A stretch of 64,000 nt of DNA from Veillonellaceae bacterium. Its GTDB lineage: Bacteria; Bacillota; Negativicutes; JAAYSF01. The position numbers and the translations under genes are program-made. The notes under the pieces are model-generated. The model was not told the origin of the DNA, ran no database searches, and was given only the letters and a program-made list of their open reading frames with translations. Positions 24,500-33,966 of the stretch are shown here, piece after piece (the stretch's first letter is position 1; every line of letters begins with the position of its first letter). The stretch covers positions 1 through 64,000 of the forward strand of contig JAAYSF010000005.1 of NCBI GenBank assembly GCA_012523975.1, read 5' to 3'.

Positions 24500-24889
24500 A
24501 TGGCTCAGGAAAGGACGATTATCGCGCAATTTCCGTCGAGCACCAAAGCAGAAGAAGTTGTGAATGCCTTATATTCAAAAGGAGTTAGCGATGTTCATGT
24601 AAAAAGAAACAGTCGGTTTGGTGTTTCGCTTGATGCCAATATGCAGGACTCTTTATCATCGAATTATACCGAGACATTAACGGGACTGACGGTGTTTTCA
24701 GCTGATACGCCAGATGATGAAAATAATTCTGCCCGCATATTAATGGGCTCTGATCCGTCCGTTAGCGGCTATAGTGGTCGCGGTTATGGTCTAGCAGGCG
24801 GGTATGCTTTTACGATGGTCATTTTTGTGCCGGAAGAAAAAGTAGAGGAAGTAGCGGAACTTATAAAACAACATGGTGGCGAAACATAA
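24500..24889 (+). CDS. Unknown protein, 129 aa, stress-protein-like
   Basis: I do not recognise this with certainty. The N-terminus (RTIIAQFPSSTKAEEVVNALYSKGV) and the C-terminus (FVPEEKVEEVAELIKQHGG) look like ferredoxin-like halves of general stress protein 17M or DUF1269-like domains, which sense or buffer ions. The centre is low-complexity, Ser/Gly-rich (SGYSGRGYGLAGGYAF). AAGGAGG precedes the ATG and a terminator follows, so it is a real single gene. Confidence 0.65.
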   Translation: MAQERTIIAQFPSSTKAEEVVNALYSKGVSDVHVKRNSRFGVSLDANMQDSLSSNYTETLTGLTVFSADTPDDENNSARILMGSDPSVSGYSGRGYGLAGGYAFTMVIFVPEEKVEEVAELIKQHGGET

Positions 24890-24914
24890 ATAGCGAGTTA
24901 ATTAATGTCTTTGC

Positions 24915-24941
24915 ATGACCTTTTAAAGGTCTTTTTTTTTA
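24915..24941 (+). terminator. Intrinsic terminator after 129-aa gene
   Basis: GACCTTT pairs with AAAGGTC, followed by nine T bases. Confidence 0.85.
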
Positions 24942-25052
24942 TACAATTATTTTCAGAAGGAATATTTTGGAAGCAAGGAGAATATTCCTTTTGTTAGATA
25001 TAAAAGTATATACCTATGACTTAATTCAGTTTTTAATTTCGGGGAGGGTGTT

Positions 25053-25280
25053 ATGGTAATAGAAATTCACTTATATGATTCATTGAGAAACTATTTGCCT
25101 TCCAGTCCGAGCGGTATTGTGACGGTTGATGTTCTTGGCGACATATCTGTCGGAGAACTGCTTGATGAACTTGATATTGATAAAGATGCGGTTTCAATAA
25201 TTATTGTAAACAATCAGAAAGGCAGCCTTAACCAAATTCTTCACGATGGTGATAAACTAAGTCTATTTGGCAGATTATAA
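25053..25280 (+). CDS. ThiS/MoaD-like ubiquitin-fold protein without GG tail
   Basis: A 75-residue protein with the beta-grasp pattern of sulfur carriers: IEIHLYDSLRNYLP at the start, SVGELLDELDI in the helix, IIIVNNQKG and HDGDKLSLFGRL at the end. Sulfur carriers need a C-terminal Gly-Gly for thiocarboxylation; this one ends in GRL, so it cannot be activated in the normal way unless processed. It may instead be a structural or ferredoxin-like regulator. GGGGAGGG precedes the ATG. It lies alone upstream of the T-box leader. Confidence 0.7.
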   Translation: MVIEIHLYDSLRNYLPSSPSGIVTVDVLGDISVGELLDELDIDKDAVSIIIVNNQKGSLNQILHDGDKLSLFGRL

Positions 25281-25328
25281 GCCCAAATAGAATTTTAGAA
25301 TAATTTCTCTAAGATCTAAAAATAATAC

Positions 25329-25357
25329 TTGACAACGAGTATTATTTAATTTAAACT
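25329..25357 (+). promoter_or_regulatory. Promoter of the T-box leader
   Basis: A perfect TTGACA (25329-25334) is followed after 17 bases by TAAACT (25352-25357) as a -10. Transcription would begin about 25365, just upstream of the T-box stem I. Confidence 0.6.
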
Positions 25358-25374
25358 GATAACTAAATAAAATG

Positions 25375-25644
25375 ATATCAAAAAGTCAATGATTGGGAGA
25401 AGTAAATCAAACGTTTTTTTCAGAGAGCCGAGGGTTGGTGAGACTCGGTAAAGGCGTTGGTTGAAATACACCCATGAGATGCAGGTTGAAGAGTTTAGTA
25501 GACTGCGCCGGAATGCCACCGTTACAGGGCTAGGGTATCGGATAGAGAAGTCCCGTACCTGAAATAAGCGGCTTGCATAGCAATGCAAGCAGGGTGGTAC
25601 CACGGGTAGTTAAATCCCGTCCCTGTTCAGGGACGGGATTTTTT
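25375..25644 (+). promoter_or_regulatory. T-box riboswitch, probable tyrosine specifier
   Basis: This leader has the conserved T-box sequence AGGGTGGTACCACGGG (25591-25606), which binds the uncharged tRNA end, and the stem I elements AGAAGTA and GGTTGGTGAGAC. A strong terminator (25613-25644) has arms AATCCCGTCCCTG and CAGGGACGGGATT followed by TTTTTT. In the stem I 3' strand, GAAATACACC suggests UAC (Tyr, 25467-25469) as the specifier. Uncharged tRNA-Tyr would favour the antiterminator and turn on aroF-tyrA. The specifier call is inference from position and from the downstream genes. Confidence 0.9.
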
Positions 25645-25676
25645 GCATTTTCATATGAAAGCAGGAGGATGGTAGC

Positions 25677-26492
25677 ATGGTGATGATGGTAAGTCGTGAT
25701 TTTAAACAACAAGATACTGTAGTTGATGTAGGAGGGGTAAAAATCGGCAGTGATAAGGTTGCAGTTATGGCTGGGCCGTGCGCGGTGGAAAGCAGGGACC
25801 AACTGCTTCTGTCAGCTCGAGCTGTTAGTAATGCCGGCGCGCAATTTCTGCGCGGCGGGGCATTCAAACCTCGAACTTCGCCGTATTCTTTCCAGGGTCT
25901 AGAGGAGTACGGCTTAAAGTTACTAGCTGAAGCACGTGAGCAGACTGGTTTAAAGATTGTAACTGAAGTTATGGACGCTGAAGCGGTGCCTTTGGTAAGT
26001 AAGTATGCTGATGTTCTGCAAATCGGCTCTCGAAATATGCAGAATTTCCATTTGCTTCGTACAGTAGGAAGAATTGATAAACCCATTCTTCTAAAACGTG
26101 GCTTATCAGCAACCGTTAATGAATGGTTAAACGCCGCCGAGTATATATTGTGTGAGGGTAATCAAAATGTTATTTTGTGTGAAAGGGGTATAAGAACCTT
26201 TGAAGACTGTACTCGTAACACGCTTGATTTGAGTGCAGTAGCAATGGTAAAAACGATGAGCCATTTACCGGTTATTGTTGATCCTAGTCATGGCACTGGA
26301 GTATGGCAGCTAGTCGAACCTATGTCAAAAGCAGCAATTGCTGCTGGCGCTGATGGCCTAATAATCGAAGTTCACCCCAATCCAGCCCAAGCTTTGTCAG
26401 ATGGTCAGCAATCGCTCACGCCTGAAAATTTTGCCGGACTAATGGACCATATTGATAATGTTGCTTTAGCTATGGGGAAGAAGCTATCATGA
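25677..26492 (+). CDS. aroF: 3-deoxy-7-phosphoheptulonate synthase (DAHP synthase)
   Basis: This 271-residue TIM-barrel enzyme condenses phosphoenolpyruvate and erythrose-4-phosphate in the first step of the shikimate pathway. Motifs: [12 protein letters not shown] (about 31-42), [14 protein letters not shown] with the substrate-binding [20 protein letters not shown], and DPSHGTG with a metal-binding His. It is the short class I-beta type without an N-terminal regulatory ACT or chorismate mutase domain, so feedback is expected at the leader. It overlaps tyrA by four bases (ATGA), an operon signature. Confidence 0.95.
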   Translation: MVMMVSRDFKQQDTVVDVGGVKIGSDKVAVMAGPCAVESRDQLLLSARAVSNAGAQFLRGGAFKPRTSPYSFQGLEEYGLKLLAEAREQTGLKIVTEVMDAEAVPLVSKYADVLQIGSRNMQNFHLLRTVGRIDKPILLKRGLSATVNEWLNAAEYILCEGNQNVILCERGIRTFEDCTRNTLDLSAVAMVKTMSHLPVIVDPSHGTGVWQLVEPMSKAAIAAGADGLIIEVHPNPAQALSDGQQSLTPENFAGLMDHIDNVALAMGKKLS

Positions 26493-27364
26493 GCATGCTA
26501 AATATTACTATTATTGGGTTAGGGTTAATTGGCGGGTCAATAGGGCTTGCGTTTAAGGATAAATTGCAGGGTGGAAGTATTATATCCGGATGGGATATAA
26601 ATCCTGAGGTAAGAGACCTTTCGTTAGAAAGAAAAGTTGTTGACCGTATTTCAAGTAATCTTGCTGACGCTGTGCACGATGCGGATGTCGTATTCTTATG
26701 TACGCCAGTGTTGCAGATGTTATCAATTGTTGAGCGTATAGCTCCGTATATGAAAAAAGGTGCTGTGCTTACTGACGTAGGCAGCACTAAGCAATTTGTT
26801 TTTGAAAAAATCGAGCAGATGCTTCCGCCAGGAGTAAATTATGTGGGCGGTCACCCTATGGCAGGTAGTGAACGAAGTGGCGTTGCAGCTGCTGACAAGG
26901 AACTGTTTATGAATAAATATTATATTCTTGTAAGCAGTCCAAAAACGCCGCCTGCAGCGATAGGAATGATAAGATCATTGATAGCGTTAACAGGGGCTAT
27001 AATAACAACGATGGACATGGAGAAACATGATTTGTATGCCGCAATGACTAGTCATGTGCCGCATGTTACGGCAGCAGCGTTAGTTAACCTGCTTGAACAT
27101 CTTAGCGAGCCGGAAGGCTTGCAGTTAGCAGGGGGTGGGTTTCGCGACACTACCCGTATTGCAGGCTCCGATGCTGATGTATGGGCAGATATTTGTGTTA
27201 GTAATTGTGATGCCGTTGCAGATGGTTTAAGAAAGCTCCAAGATCTTCTGGGCGAAGTGATTGCGGCGGCTCAAACTAGTGATCGCGAGGCGCTGCATAC
27301 GTTTTTCAGCAAAGCTAAACAACGACGTGACTTAATCGTTACCTCGTTACTCGCCACCAATTAG
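26489..27364 (+). CDS. tyrA: Prephenate dehydrogenase
   Basis: This 291-residue NAD-dependent enzyme converts prephenate to 4-hydroxyphenylpyruvate on the tyrosine branch. The N-terminal Rossmann motif is [12 protein letters not shown] (about 8-19). [32 protein letters not shown] and [14 protein letters not shown] are the family signatures of the helical domain. There is no C-terminal ACT domain. Coupled by overlap with aroF under the same tyrosine-type T-box. Its 3' end overlaps the convergent SGNH gene by 26 bases. Confidence 0.95.
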   Translation: MSMLNITIIGLGLIGGSIGLAFKDKLQGGSIISGWDINPEVRDLSLERKVVDRISSNLADAVHDADVVFLCTPVLQMLSIVERIAPYMKKGAVLTDVGSTKQFVFEKIEQMLPPGVNYVGGHPMAGSERSGVAAADKELFMNKYYILVSSPKTPPAAIGMIRSLIALTGAIITTMDMEKHDLYAAMTSHVPHVTAAALVNLLEHLSEPEGLQLAGGGFRDTTRIAGSDADVWADICVSNCDAVADGLRKLQDLLGEVIAAAQTSDREALHTFFSKAKQRRDLIVTSLLATN

Positions 27365-28955
27365 CGTTGATAATTTGGGCGATAAGCTTTTTTCCTTCAA
27401 TATCGGGATGTAAGCCATCAATGGCGTAATGGTCCGGAAGTTCACGGTTAGCGTTGCAAAAGTAAGGATCAAGAACGATATGGTAACGCTGCTGACGGAT
27501 AAAAGAATTTACGAGATCAAATTGCTCCCGCCAATTCGGCGCAGTTTCTTCGTTGAAGGCCCGATCAATTGCAGTGGGGTTAATAGGAGGTAATGTTAAG
27601 AAAATTGGCCGTATCCCGTTGATGAGGCATTTTTCGCGGATAACAGTAAGATTTTTGATAACTTGTAGTGCGGTAGTACCACTACGTAAACTGTTAGTAC
27701 CGCCTAGTATTAGTAAAAATTTTGGCTGGTAGGGTAAGACATCTCTATCGAACCGTTCAACCATTGACTCCGAAGTGTCCCCGCTCCTTCCTAGATTAGT
27801 GGCAGTAAATTGCAAATAGATTTGGTAACTATATTCCCAATCAGCTGGTGAATACGAAATTGCACCTCCGCCATGCGTAATACTATCACCAAAGGTAGCG
27901 ATATAGCTGCCGTGACTAAGGTCAACGGTGAATTGATGAGCATCAGAGTATACACCAACAGGGTTGCCAAACATGTCTAGTCCCCGCACACGCCAGAAAT
28001 AAACGCCTGGGGTGATGCGGGGCTGATTGTCATAACAATTAGAGCTTCCGACTACTTCTTTACTCCAGATTCGAAATTTCGACGGGTTAGTGCTATTAGG
28101 GTTTTCCGGCGGAGCATTTGTTAACTCGACTTCATAGCTGACTGCTCCTGATATCGGGATCCAAGAGTAAACTGGGTATAGCGGAGCAGGTCTGCCGTCT
28201 TTATTGATGTCACTATTAATAAGTGGCTTAAGCGGAAGATTTAAATTATGCTCAATATATATTTCAGTGGCATCCGAATAAACCCCGAGCGGGTTACCGT
28301 CGTAATCCAAGGCTCGCACCCGCCAGTAGACCGTTGGATTAGCATATTTTGAAAAATTAGCATTATAGCCATTTGTAAAAATTTGCTGCGTGCTGTGAAT
28401 ACGGTAACGGGAGGGGATTGTTGTATTAGGATTTTCGGGAGGATTACTTAAGATTTCTATTTCGTAAGAAACCGCACCTTCGACTTTTGACCATGTAAGC
28501 ATTGATTTCTCGGAGGCGGGATTATCAATATCATAATTTGAAATAGGGATAGGCTTTATATTATAGAAATCTTCGGCAGATATACCCATGATTTGCGATA
28601 AGTTTATTGAATCAGAATAATAGCCAAGAGGACGTTGAAATAGGCCTTGTGCTGATACACGCCAATATGTTCGGAAAGGGAAGTTTTTATCAATAGTTAT
28701 ATTGTTTTTCCATGTACGGTATTTAATAATGGATTGTAATGCCGAGGGATTATAAGCGTCGTCTGATGGCTTACTTAACACCTCGACTTCATAATATGCT
28801 ATATATGGAATTCTGGGCCAGGAAAGGATATATTCGTTACTTACTAAGTCGGCTGTAAGTGTAGGTTTATATTTATGCAGCCCCGCAATGGAAGTGTTTT
28901 CGAGAATGTATAGTAAAAGGGCAAATACAAGCACTACAAAGGTAAAACGCTTCAC
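27339..28955 (-). CDS. Secreted or anchored SGNH/GDSL hydrolase with Fn3-like repeats
   Basis: A 538-residue protein with an N-terminal hydrophobic signal or anchor (about 4-18). It has three similar beta-rich modules, each ending near YWRV..LG.YSD (about residues 97-114, 210-227 and 320-337). The C-terminal SGNH esterase domain has Ser358 in GDSIT, a GGTNSLR block and Asp/His in DGLHPD (513-518). The catalytic domain could deacylate carbohydrates or lipids; the repeats probably bind cell wall or sugar. It begins with GTG after AGGTG. The C-terminal coding end overlaps tyrA on the opposite strand. Confidence 0.83.
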   Translation of the reverse strand: MKRFTFVVLVFALLLYILENTSIAGLHKYKPTLTADLVSNEYILSWPRIPYIAYYEVEVLSKPSDDAYNPSALQSIIKYRTWKNNITIDKNFPFRTYWRVSAQGLFQRPLGYYSDSINLSQIMGISAEDFYNIKPIPISNYDIDNPASEKSMLTWSKVEGAVSYEIEILSNPPENPNTTIPSRYRIHSTQQIFTNGYNANFSKYANPTVYWRVRALDYDGNPLGVYSDATEIYIEHNLNLPLKPLINSDINKDGRPAPLYPVYSWIPISGAVSYEVELTNAPPENPNSTNPSKFRIWSKEVVGSSNCYDNQPRITPGVYFWRVRGLDMFGNPVGVYSDAHQFTVDLSHGSYIATFGDSITHGGGAISYSPADWEYSYQIYLQFTATNLGRSGDTSESMVERFDRDVLPYQPKFLLILGGTNSLRSGTTALQVIKNLTVIREKCLINGIRPIFLTLPPINPTAIDRAFNEETAPNWREQFDLVNSFIRQQRYHIVLDPYFCNANRELPDHYAIDGLHPDIEGKKLIAQIINANWWRVTR

Positions 28956-29181
28956 TTATGCACCTGCTTATCAAGTTTTTCTTAATACTACGACAGTCCA
29001 GGCAAAACTGGCTAAATTAACCAAGAGGCCATGGACGGGGTATATATTATTTTTGTCAAAAAGGGTATAAAAAAACCGGCTGGAGTTTTACTAAATTGTA
29101 ATTTATTCACTACAATTGCGAAGTCACCAATTCTCGCTTTTTAACATAAATTATAGTAAATGTTAAAGGGGGAATGCAGTA

Positions 29182-29610
29182 ATGGTCAATGACGAGGAAA
29201 GAAAGGCGAATGTCAGCAACGAGGCCGAAAGATATATGCATGTGCATACATTTTTAAACGAAACAAATGTAGCTGACGAGCATCAGCATACTATGCTAGG
29301 GGTAAGCAGTCCGGCTCGTGAATATGGAGCGTCACATGTACATCGTCTCCGCGGCAGAACTTCATACTTATCTGAAGATAATAATGGTCATTGGCATATG
29401 TACGATGTAATGACAGGCCCAGCAATAGAAATGCCGGACGGGACACATACGCATTACTATAATGGCAAAACAAGTTATGATGATAGACATTGCCATACAT
29501 TTGCTGATGTTACAGGCCTGGCACCTGATCAAGACTTTGAGGATGATTGTGATGATAATTATAACCATCACAAAAAGCACTACAAGAATAAGCGCCCAGA
29601 AGACGAATAG
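29182..29610 (+). CDS. YmaF-like His-rich protein
   Basis: A 142-residue protein with repeated metal-binding-like histidine patterns spaced regularly: YMHVHTF, DEHQHTM, ASHVHRL, GHWHMYD, GTHTHYY and RHCHTF. This layout matches the YmaF family of spore-formers. The C-terminal tail is acidic, then His/Lys-rich (DDNYNHHKKHYKNK). The function is unknown; metal binding or spore surface association are guesses. GGGGGAATG precedes the ATG. It is divergent from the SGNH gene. Confidence 0.85.
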   Translation: MVNDEERKANVSNEAERYMHVHTFLNETNVADEHQHTMLGVSSPAREYGASHVHRLRGRTSYLSEDNNGHWHMYDVMTGPAIEMPDGTHTHYYNGKTSYDDRHCHTFADVTGLAPDQDFEDDCDDNYNHHKKHYKNKRPEDE

Positions 29611-29618
29611 ATAACCTG

Positions 29619-29652
29619 CAGCCACCTTAATTGGTGGCTGCTCTCTTTTTTA
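29619..29652 (+). terminator. Intrinsic terminator after ymaF-like gene
   Basis: CAGCCACC pairs with GGTGGCTG, followed by a CT-rich then T-rich run. Confidence 0.8.
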
Positions 29653-29742
29653 GATATAATATTAAAACTGATTAAATCTTGCAGCGGTAATAATAACTTG
29701 ATATGTTAATTATATTATATACAGATAGAGAGGCGGATTGTA

Positions 29743-30912
29743 ATGGAAATAAAAGAATTAACATCAAATTGCCATGAAGTAGTAGTGGGATTTAGACGGC
29801 ACTTTCATAAATACCCTGAGCTCAGCGGACAAGAATTTAAGACTCAACAGAGAATTCTAGCCGAATTGGACAGGCTGGGGATTGAACATCACAAGGCGGC
29901 TGGAACTGGCATAATAGCTGAAATTAGGGGTAATAAGCCTGGCAGGACAGTTGCTTTGAGAGCTGATATTGATGCCTTGGAGCTTGTTGATAATTGTGGG
30001 AAAGCTTATCAGTCGGTAAACGCAGGGGTTTGTCACGCTTGTGGTCATGACGGGCATATAGCAATCCTATTAGGGGCGGCTCAGGTACTATTACAGTTAA
30101 AACAGGATTTTGCCGGTAATATCAGGTTGTTATTTCAGCCGAGCGAGGAGGTGTTTCCAGGCGGTGCAGCCAAAATGATTGAAGAAGGTGCTCTTTCCGG
30201 GGTGGACTCTATTGCGGCGTTGCATCTTTGGCAGCCGTTAAGGGTTGGAACAATTGGTGTCTCACCGGGAGCCGTAATGGCTTCGCCTGATGAGTTTACC
30301 ATAAATATAAGTGGCAGTGGCGGACACGGTGGAATGCCACAGCAAACTATCGATGCCTTATTTACGGCGGCGCAAGTGGTGGTGGCGCTAAATTCTATAG
30401 TCAGCCGTAATATTGACCCTCTGGAACCTGCGGTGTTATCAGTTGGAGTTTTAAGATCTGGCGACATGCCAAACATTGTTGCTGATACCGCTGTGATAAG
30501 AGGTACGGTAAGAACCTTCAACGAAGAAACAAGACAAAAAGCTTTTAAACGAATAGAGCAAATAACTCAAGGTATTTGCCAAGCAGCAGGCGCTCAATTT
30601 TCAATTAAAAAAGTTTTTGGGTATCCTCCGGTAATTAATGATGCTGCTTTGGCCAAACTTGCGGCTAACGCAGCCAGTGAGACTGTGGGCAAAGAAAATG
30701 TGCTTGAAATAAAACCGTCAATGGTCGGAGAGGATTTTTCTTTATATCAGCAGCAGGTGACTGGCGTATTAATCTTTGTCGGTGTAGGCAACGCTGAAAA
30801 AGGAATAATATATCCACAGCATCATCCTAAATACGATATCGATGAGCAAGGGTTAAAGCTCGGGGTCGAAGTGCTAAGCAGAGTTGCTGTCAGAATGCTA
30901 TCCGACAAATAA
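29743..30912 (+). CDS. M20 family amidohydrolase (N-acyl amino acid deacylase)
   Basis: A 389-residue cytosolic metallo-amidohydrolase of the M20D/hippurate hydrolase group, removing acyl groups from amino acids or related amides. Motifs: FRRHFHKYPELSGQE, ALRADIDALEL, the metal site HACGHDGHIAILL (with Cys and His), FQPSEEVFPGGAAKMIEEGAL, and GGHGGMPQ in the dimerisation domain. The C-terminal PSMVGEDFSLYQQ supplies another metal ligand. It precedes a sodium symporter by about 170 bases, so uptake and hydrolysis of a common substrate is possible. Confidence 0.92.
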   Translation: MEIKELTSNCHEVVVGFRRHFHKYPELSGQEFKTQQRILAELDRLGIEHHKAAGTGIIAEIRGNKPGRTVALRADIDALELVDNCGKAYQSVNAGVCHACGHDGHIAILLGAAQVLLQLKQDFAGNIRLLFQPSEEVFPGGAAKMIEEGALSGVDSIAALHLWQPLRVGTIGVSPGAVMASPDEFTINISGSGGHGGMPQQTIDALFTAAQVVVALNSIVSRNIDPLEPAVLSVGVLRSGDMPNIVADTAVIRGTVRTFNEETRQKAFKRIEQITQGICQAAGAQFSIKKVFGYPPVINDAALAKLAANAASETVGKENVLEIKPSMVGEDFSLYQQQVTGVLIFVGVGNAEKGIIYPQHHPKYDIDEQGLKLGVEVLSRVAVRMLSDK

Positions 30913-31085
30913 GCAGATAAAAAACTGCCGATCTAAGTATAAATGTTGGAAAAAACCGCCTTATGATATATAATTGTTTTTTGGAGTCCGATAGTCGCTT
31001 AATTGGGTAAGGTCTGCTGTAATATTTAAGACGTCGAATATGAATAATATGGACAGGCTGAAGGTGTCTACGAAGGGGAAATACT

Positions 31086-32504
31086 GTGAATGCTTATTTA
31101 TTGTCAATTGTTATATATGCGCTAATTTTGATTGCTGTTGGTTTCATTGTAACCCGTCGGGTCAAAGGAGCATCAGATTTTTTTGTTGCTGGTCGTAAGC
31201 TCGGTCCGGCATTGCTTTTTACAACCCTTATTGCTCCCAATATAGGGGGCGGAAGTACTGTTGGAGTAGCCGGGTTGGGTTATAAATTCGGGGTTTCCGC
31301 ATGGTGGTGGATTGGCGCTTCAGCGTTAGGATCATTTATTTTAGCTGTTGTTGTTGGTCCGGCAATTTGGCGGATAGCAAAAAAGTATAATTTATACACT
31401 TTAGGCGATTATCTTGATTTTCGTTATAATCGAAACTTTCGAGGCCTTATATCCTTGTTATTAGCGGTTGGATCACTTGCCATTTTTGCCGGACAGTTAA
31501 TGGGAATTGCTTGGATACTGGGGGTTGTCGCCGGAACGGATAAAAGCACAGGCATATTGCTTGCTGCTTTAGTTGTGGTGTTGTATTTCGGTGCAGGGGG
31601 GCTTTTGTCGGCAGCCTTTGTTAATATTATTCAGATTATTGTTAAGTTTTTCGGCTTTTTGCTAGCTGTTCCCTTTGTACTAAGCTATGTTGGTGGCTGG
31701 GAGGGGTTGAACAGCATGATTGCTCAAAACATGGCCGCTCAATCTAATGTTGATAGTTATTTTAGCTATACCGGCATGGGTTTAACCATGATTATCGGCT
31801 ATTTCTTAATGCTAACGCCCTCATTTTTTATATCACCAGGTCTTATCGGTAAAGTTTATGGTGCTAAGGACGAGCACACAGTAAGATTAGGTACAGCACT
31901 AAACGCTTTTGTACAGTTGCTTTTTGCTATGGTTCCCGTTGTTTTGGGGATGTGTGCTTTTGCCATTTTTCCAGATTTGACGGACCGGGAATTAGCTTTA
32001 CCGACGGTGTTAAAAGAGATATTGCCATTTTGGGTATCAGCACTAGCCTTGGCCGCAATTTTTTCAGCTGAAGTAAGCGCTGCTGATGCTATATTATATA
32101 TGGTTACTACTTCATTTACTAAGGACTTGTATAAAACCTTTGTAAATCCTAATATTTCCGATAAGTCATTATTGAAGATCAGCAGAGTGGTGACGTTTGT
32201 AGCCGGAGCGGCAGGTGTAGTGATTGCCCTGATACTGCCTAATATTATAACGGCCTTATCTATTTTTTACTCGCTGATGTCAGTTTCACTAACTGCACCC
32301 TTGCTATTTGGGCTATTTTCACGCCGGCCGTCAACTGCGGCTGCCTTTATTTGCGCAATTTCCGGAATTGCTGTAACAATTCTATTGCAATTCGGCAATG
32401 CCGGAAAAGGATTGTGGATTCTCAACGCCCAATCGACTGGCGTTATTGTTACGTTAGTTATTATGACTTTTATGATGTATGTTTTTCCCGCAAAAGTTAA
32501 ATGA
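31086..32504 (+). CDS. Sodium:solute symporter family transporter
   Basis: A 472-residue membrane protein with about 13 hydrophobic helices. SSSF-family marks are VKGASDFFVAGRKLGPALL at the first loop, ANIGGGSTVGVAGLGYKFG-like (quoted partly as GGGSTVGVAG), TLGDYLDFRYNR, and SAEVSAADAILYMVTTSFTKDLY. It starts with GTG after GAAGGGGAA. Substrate unknown; proximity to the M20 enzyme suggests an amino acid derivative, purely by context. Upstream 30913-31085 contains no recognised regulatory RNA. Confidence 0.9.
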   Translation: MNAYLLSIVIYALILIAVGFIVTRRVKGASDFFVAGRKLGPALLFTTLIAPNIGGGSTVGVAGLGYKFGVSAWWWIGASALGSFILAVVVGPAIWRIAKKYNLYTLGDYLDFRYNRNFRGLISLLLAVGSLAIFAGQLMGIAWILGVVAGTDKSTGILLAALVVVLYFGAGGLLSAAFVNIIQIIVKFFGFLLAVPFVLSYVGGWEGLNSMIAQNMAAQSNVDSYFSYTGMGLTMIIGYFLMLTPSFFISPGLIGKVYGAKDEHTVRLGTALNAFVQLLFAMVPVVLGMCAFAIFPDLTDRELALPTVLKEILPFWVSALALAAIFSAEVSAADAILYMVTTSFTKDLYKTFVNPNISDKSLLKISRVVTFVAGAAGVVIALILPNIITALSIFYSLMSVSLTAPLLFGLFSRRPSTAAAFICAISGIAVTILLQFGNAGKGLWILNAQSTGVIVTLVIMTFMMYVFPAKVK

Positions 32505-32527
32505 GATAACGGAACGAGGTGTTAATA

Positions 32528-32998
32528 TTGCATATTGTGCTTGTCGAGCCTGAGATTCCAGGTAATACCGGTAATATCGCCAGATTATGCGCGGCGACGA
32601 ATATACAGTTGCATCTAGTACGCCCGCTGGGATTTTCAATTGAAGATAAGTATCTAAAACGAGCAGGCTTAGATTATTGGCACTTAGTAAAGGTACACTG
32701 CTACGATTGTTTCGATGAAGTGCTACAATTATACCAGGGTCATAATTTTTATTACAATACTACGAAAGCCAGCAAGCTTTATACTGATGTTCAATATACT
32801 AGCAGCGATCTATTAGTATTTGGCAAAGAGACAGCGGGTTTACCGCAAACTTTGTTGGAGGCTAATAAAGAAAGATGTATCCGCATTCCAATGTTTTCCG
32901 AAGCCCGATCGCTTAATTTATCTAATGCTGCAGCTGTGGTCGCTTATGAAGCATTACGTCAAGTAGGGTTTCCTGGTTTAAAAATAGCGCGAGGATAG
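32528..32998 (+). CDS. trmL: tRNA (cytidine(34)-2'-O)-methyltransferase
   Basis: A 156-residue SPOUT-class (knotted) methyltransferase that modifies the wobble ribose of some leucine tRNAs. The family start HIVLVEPEIPGNTGNIARLCAA, LVFGKETAGLPQ and RIPMFSEARSLNLSNAAAVVAYEAL are diagnostic. The TTG at 32528, seven bases after GAGGT, gives this conserved start; a GTG three codons earlier overlaps the ribosome site. It lies between the transporter and the endonuclease-IV-like gene with short gaps and may be part of one transcript. Confidence 0.95.
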   Translation: MHIVLVEPEIPGNTGNIARLCAATNIQLHLVRPLGFSIEDKYLKRAGLDYWHLVKVHCYDCFDEVLQLYQGHNFYYNTTKASKLYTDVQYTSSDLLVFGKETAGLPQTLLEANKERCIRIPMFSEARSLNLSNAAAVVAYEALRQVGFPGLKIARG

Positions 32999-33007
32999 GG
33001 TGATTGA

Positions 33008-33859
33008 ATGATTGCTAATTTTGGGCCTGCCGGCAATCCAGATGCTTTTTATGAATCGGGAAAGAAGGCATCAGCTGAAATGCCGGAATGGCTGGCAGGA
33101 TTAGGTCTAAATGCTTATGAATATCAGTGCAGCCGTGGTGTAAACATCCGTGAAGAAACAGCCCGAAAAATTGGTGCTAAAGCTGCTCAATTTGGGGTAA
33201 AGCTCAGCATCCATGCGCCGTACTATATAAGTTTGGCAACCGAAGATGAGACAATCGCAAGTAATACTAAACGGCATTTCTTAAAATCCTTGCAGGCTGC
33301 TAAATGGATGGGAGCTGACCGGGTTGTCTTTCATATCGGCGGAGGAAAACAAGAACGTAATGCCGCTATGTTAAGAGCTAAGCGGCTATTTGCTGCGATA
33401 TTGAATGAAATAGAAAAGGCAGGCTTAACTGGGATATTTTTGGCTCCGGAAACAATGGGTAAGCAAAATCAGTTAGGCTCCTTGGAAGAAGTTTTGGAAT
33501 TTTGTAAAATGTCTCCTTGGGTTATACCGACTGTAGATTTTGGTCATCTCCATTCAGTAACCGGAGGGATGTATACCACAAGCCAAGAATTTGAGTTTGT
33601 ATTTGATAAGGTTGGAGAGCAGTTGGGGACTGATACAGCCAAAAATCTACATATTCATTTTAGCCGAATTGAGTACACAAAAGCTGGCGAGAAACGACAT
33701 TGGACGTTCGACGATCCTTTTGGCCCGCCTCATGAACCTTTAATAGAAGTATGTGTTAATCGTGGTTTTACGCCACGTATTATCTGCGAATCTGCCGGAA
33801 CCCAAGCCGTCGATGCAAAAAAAATGCAGGACTTGTATTTAGCATTATTGAATAAATAA
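33008..33859 (+). CDS. Endonuclease IV-like AP endonuclease (TIM barrel)
   Basis: A 283-residue xylose-isomerase-like TIM barrel resembling deoxyribonuclease IV. Likely metal ligands are in SIHAPYY (His), VFHIGGG (His), APETMGK (Glu), DFGHLHS (Asp/His), HIHFSRIEY (His) and ICES (Glu). The general layout matches Nfo, which cuts the DNA backbone at abasic sites, but the sequence looks divergent, so a sugar isomerase-like role cannot be excluded. Its start is 10 bases after the trmL stop, so the genes are coupled. Confidence 0.8.
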   Translation: MIANFGPAGNPDAFYESGKKASAEMPEWLAGLGLNAYEYQCSRGVNIREETARKIGAKAAQFGVKLSIHAPYYISLATEDETIASNTKRHFLKSLQAAKWMGADRVVFHIGGGKQERNAAMLRAKRLFAAILNEIEKAGLTGIFLAPETMGKQNQLGSLEEVLEFCKMSPWVIPTVDFGHLHSVTGGMYTTSQEFEFVFDKVGEQLGTDTAKNLHIHFSRIEYTKAGEKRHWTFDDPFGPPHEPLIEVCVNRGFTPRIICESAGTQAVDAKKMQDLYLALLNK

Positions 33860-33966
33860 GCGTCGTAGGTTTTCAAAATATGATTATTTAGTCCTGTTTG
33901 AAGCCGAAAAATGAATTTAATTAAAGTATCTCGCATAATATATGTGGTGTGGAATGGGGGATTTTT

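Noticed and set aside
30913-31085. Possible riboswitch before the sodium symporter
   Set aside because: A few weak complementary segments were seen, but no match to a riboswitch consensus known to me and no terminator.
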